The notes under the pieces were generated by a model that did no database searches, was not told where the DNA came from, and saw only the letters and a program-made list of their open reading frames with translations. From Leucobacter sp. L43 (GTDB lineage Bacteria > Actinomycetota > Actinomycetes > Actinomycetales > Microbacteriaceae), in NCBI RefSeq assembly GCF_016597785.1, contig NZ_JAENJG010000001.1, positions 1,736,001 through 1,800,000 on the forward strand: 64,000 bases of DNA, given 5' to 3'. Position 1 is the first letter of the stretch; each line of letters begins with the position of its first letter. The position numbers and the translations under genes are program-made. Below, in pieces: positions 63,282 through 64,000 of the stretch.

Positions 63282-64000
63282 TCGGCGCCCCCCTCGAACG
63301 ACGATTCGTATTCGGCGAACCAGGCGCGCTGCTCGTCGATGCGCGGATGCGGCTCGGCGTACACGTGGGCGAACATCGACTCCGGGTGCGGCGCGGGCAG
63401 GGTCAGAATCTGGTCGCGAACGACCTTCGCCTGCTGGTCCGCGGTCTCGGCGACCTCGGCGAAGAACGCGTCATCCACTCCGAGCCCCCGCAGGTACGCC
63501 TCGAGGCGTGCGATCGGGTCGCGCAACTGCCACGACTCGAGCTCGCCCTCGGGGCGGTAGCGCGTGGGGTCGTCGGCGGTCGTGTGCGCGCCGATGCGGT
63601 ACGTGAGCGCTTCGATGTACCCGGGCCCCGCGCCCTCGCGCGCGAGGCGCATGAAACGCCGACCCACCGCGTAGGCTGCGAGCGGATCGTTCCCGTCGAT
63701 CTGCACCGCGCGCAGACCGAAGCCGAGTGCGCGACGGTAGAGCGGCGTGCGCGACTGACGCGCCACCGGTACCGAGATCGCCCAGCCGTTGTTCTGCACG
63801 ACGAACACCTCCGGCGTCTGGTAGCTCGCCGCGAAGATCATCGCCTCGTTGGGATCGCCCTGGCTGGAGGTGCCGTCGCCGTAGAAGACCATGGTCGCCT
63901 CGCCCGTTGGGGTGCCCGCCTCGCCCGCGTCGAGCGTCGTGCTGCCCGAGCGGCGCTTCGCGTCGAGCACCTGCGCGAGGGCGTGCCCGGTGGCGTGCTG
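63278..64000 (-). CDS. bkdA: Branched-chain keto-acid dehydrogenase E1 alpha, N-terminus cut off
   Basis: The C-terminal 240 residues of E1 alpha; the frame is open at the right edge (reading QHATGHALAQVLDAKRRSGS there), so the true start lies outside. The ThDP/magnesium motif MVFYGDGTSSQGDPNEAM, then QNNGWAISVP, is clear, as is the phosphorylation-loop region GAHTTADDPTRYRP. The HTTADDPTRYR form is typical of branched-chain E1 alpha. Together with E1 beta it decarboxylates the keto acid and loads the acyl group on the E2 lipoyl arm. Confidence 0.95.
   Translation of the reverse strand, partial: QHATGHALAQVLDAKRRSGSTTLDAGEAGTPTGEATMVFYGDGTSSQGDPNEAMIFAASYQTPEVFVVQNNGWAISVPVARQSRTPLYRRALGFGLRAVQIDGNDPLAAYAVGRRFMRLAREGAGPGYIEALTYRIGAHTTADDPTRYRPEGELESWQLRDPIARLEAYLRGLGVDDAFFAEVAETADQQAKVVRDQILTLPAPHPESMFAHVYAEPHPRIDEQRAWFAEYESSFEGGAE

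Overview
The window is strongly GC-rich, densely packed bacterial DNA and looks like the chromosome of an actinomycete, most likely of the Microbacteriaceae (Leucobacter/Microbacterium type). The pointers are an actinobacterial-type dCTP deaminase, an MshA-like mycothiol glycosyltransferase, CIRCE plus HAIR heat-shock operators, a zinc-independent L28-L33-S14 operon, and an inositol operon in the gene order I recall from Corynebacterium glutamicum. The genus call is an inference. I saw no tRNA or rRNA gene, insertion sequence, phage gene or CRISPR array.

Layout. 0-5.6 kb: a YhgE/Pip protein (cut by the left edge) and an MMPL transporter, divergent from a TetR regulator across three regularly spaced palindromes; then an azoreductase. 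5.6-13.6 kb: housekeeping genes (dcd, a CopD-CtaG fusion, HU, rpmB-rpmG-rpsN, an acyltransferase, an SGNH hydrolase, an MFS exporter). 13.9-17.7 kb: a large RND pump with a coiled-coil insertion. 17.8-22.4 kb: a glutamate-type ABC transporter (gluABCD order) followed by a threonine-synthase-like gene. 22.6-26.3 kb: a zinc ABC transporter with a Zur-like box. 26.4-28.4 kb: an amidase and a heat-shock protein. 28.5-57.4 kb: a nearly uninterrupted polyol/inositol catabolic island. 57.5-64 kb: an MshA-like glycosyltransferase, a CDF exporter, an aquaporin and a branched-chain keto-acid dehydrogenase operon (cut by the right edge).

The island is the centre of interest. It holds the full iolC-aldolase-iolA-iolB-iolD-iolE-iolG-iolH operon with its divergent GntR regulator, an IolT-like MFS importer, a sugar ABC importer, three LacI regulators, six Gfo/Idh/MocA dehydrogenases and five xylose-isomerase-like TIM-barrel proteins. 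Dehydrogenase and TIM-barrel genes occur side by side in four places. Six control regions share a TGT-N4-ACA motif that fits what I remember of the corynebacterial IolR site, so one inositol regulon may span more than 25 kb. The extra dehydrogenase/isomerase pairs may feed inositol stereoisomers or anhydro/keto-sugars into the pathway, whose end products would be acetyl-CoA and a three-carbon unit.

Other themes are zinc economy (zinc-free ribosomal proteins plus zinc uptake, both with possible Zur boxes) and metal export under a possible CsoR-like operator.
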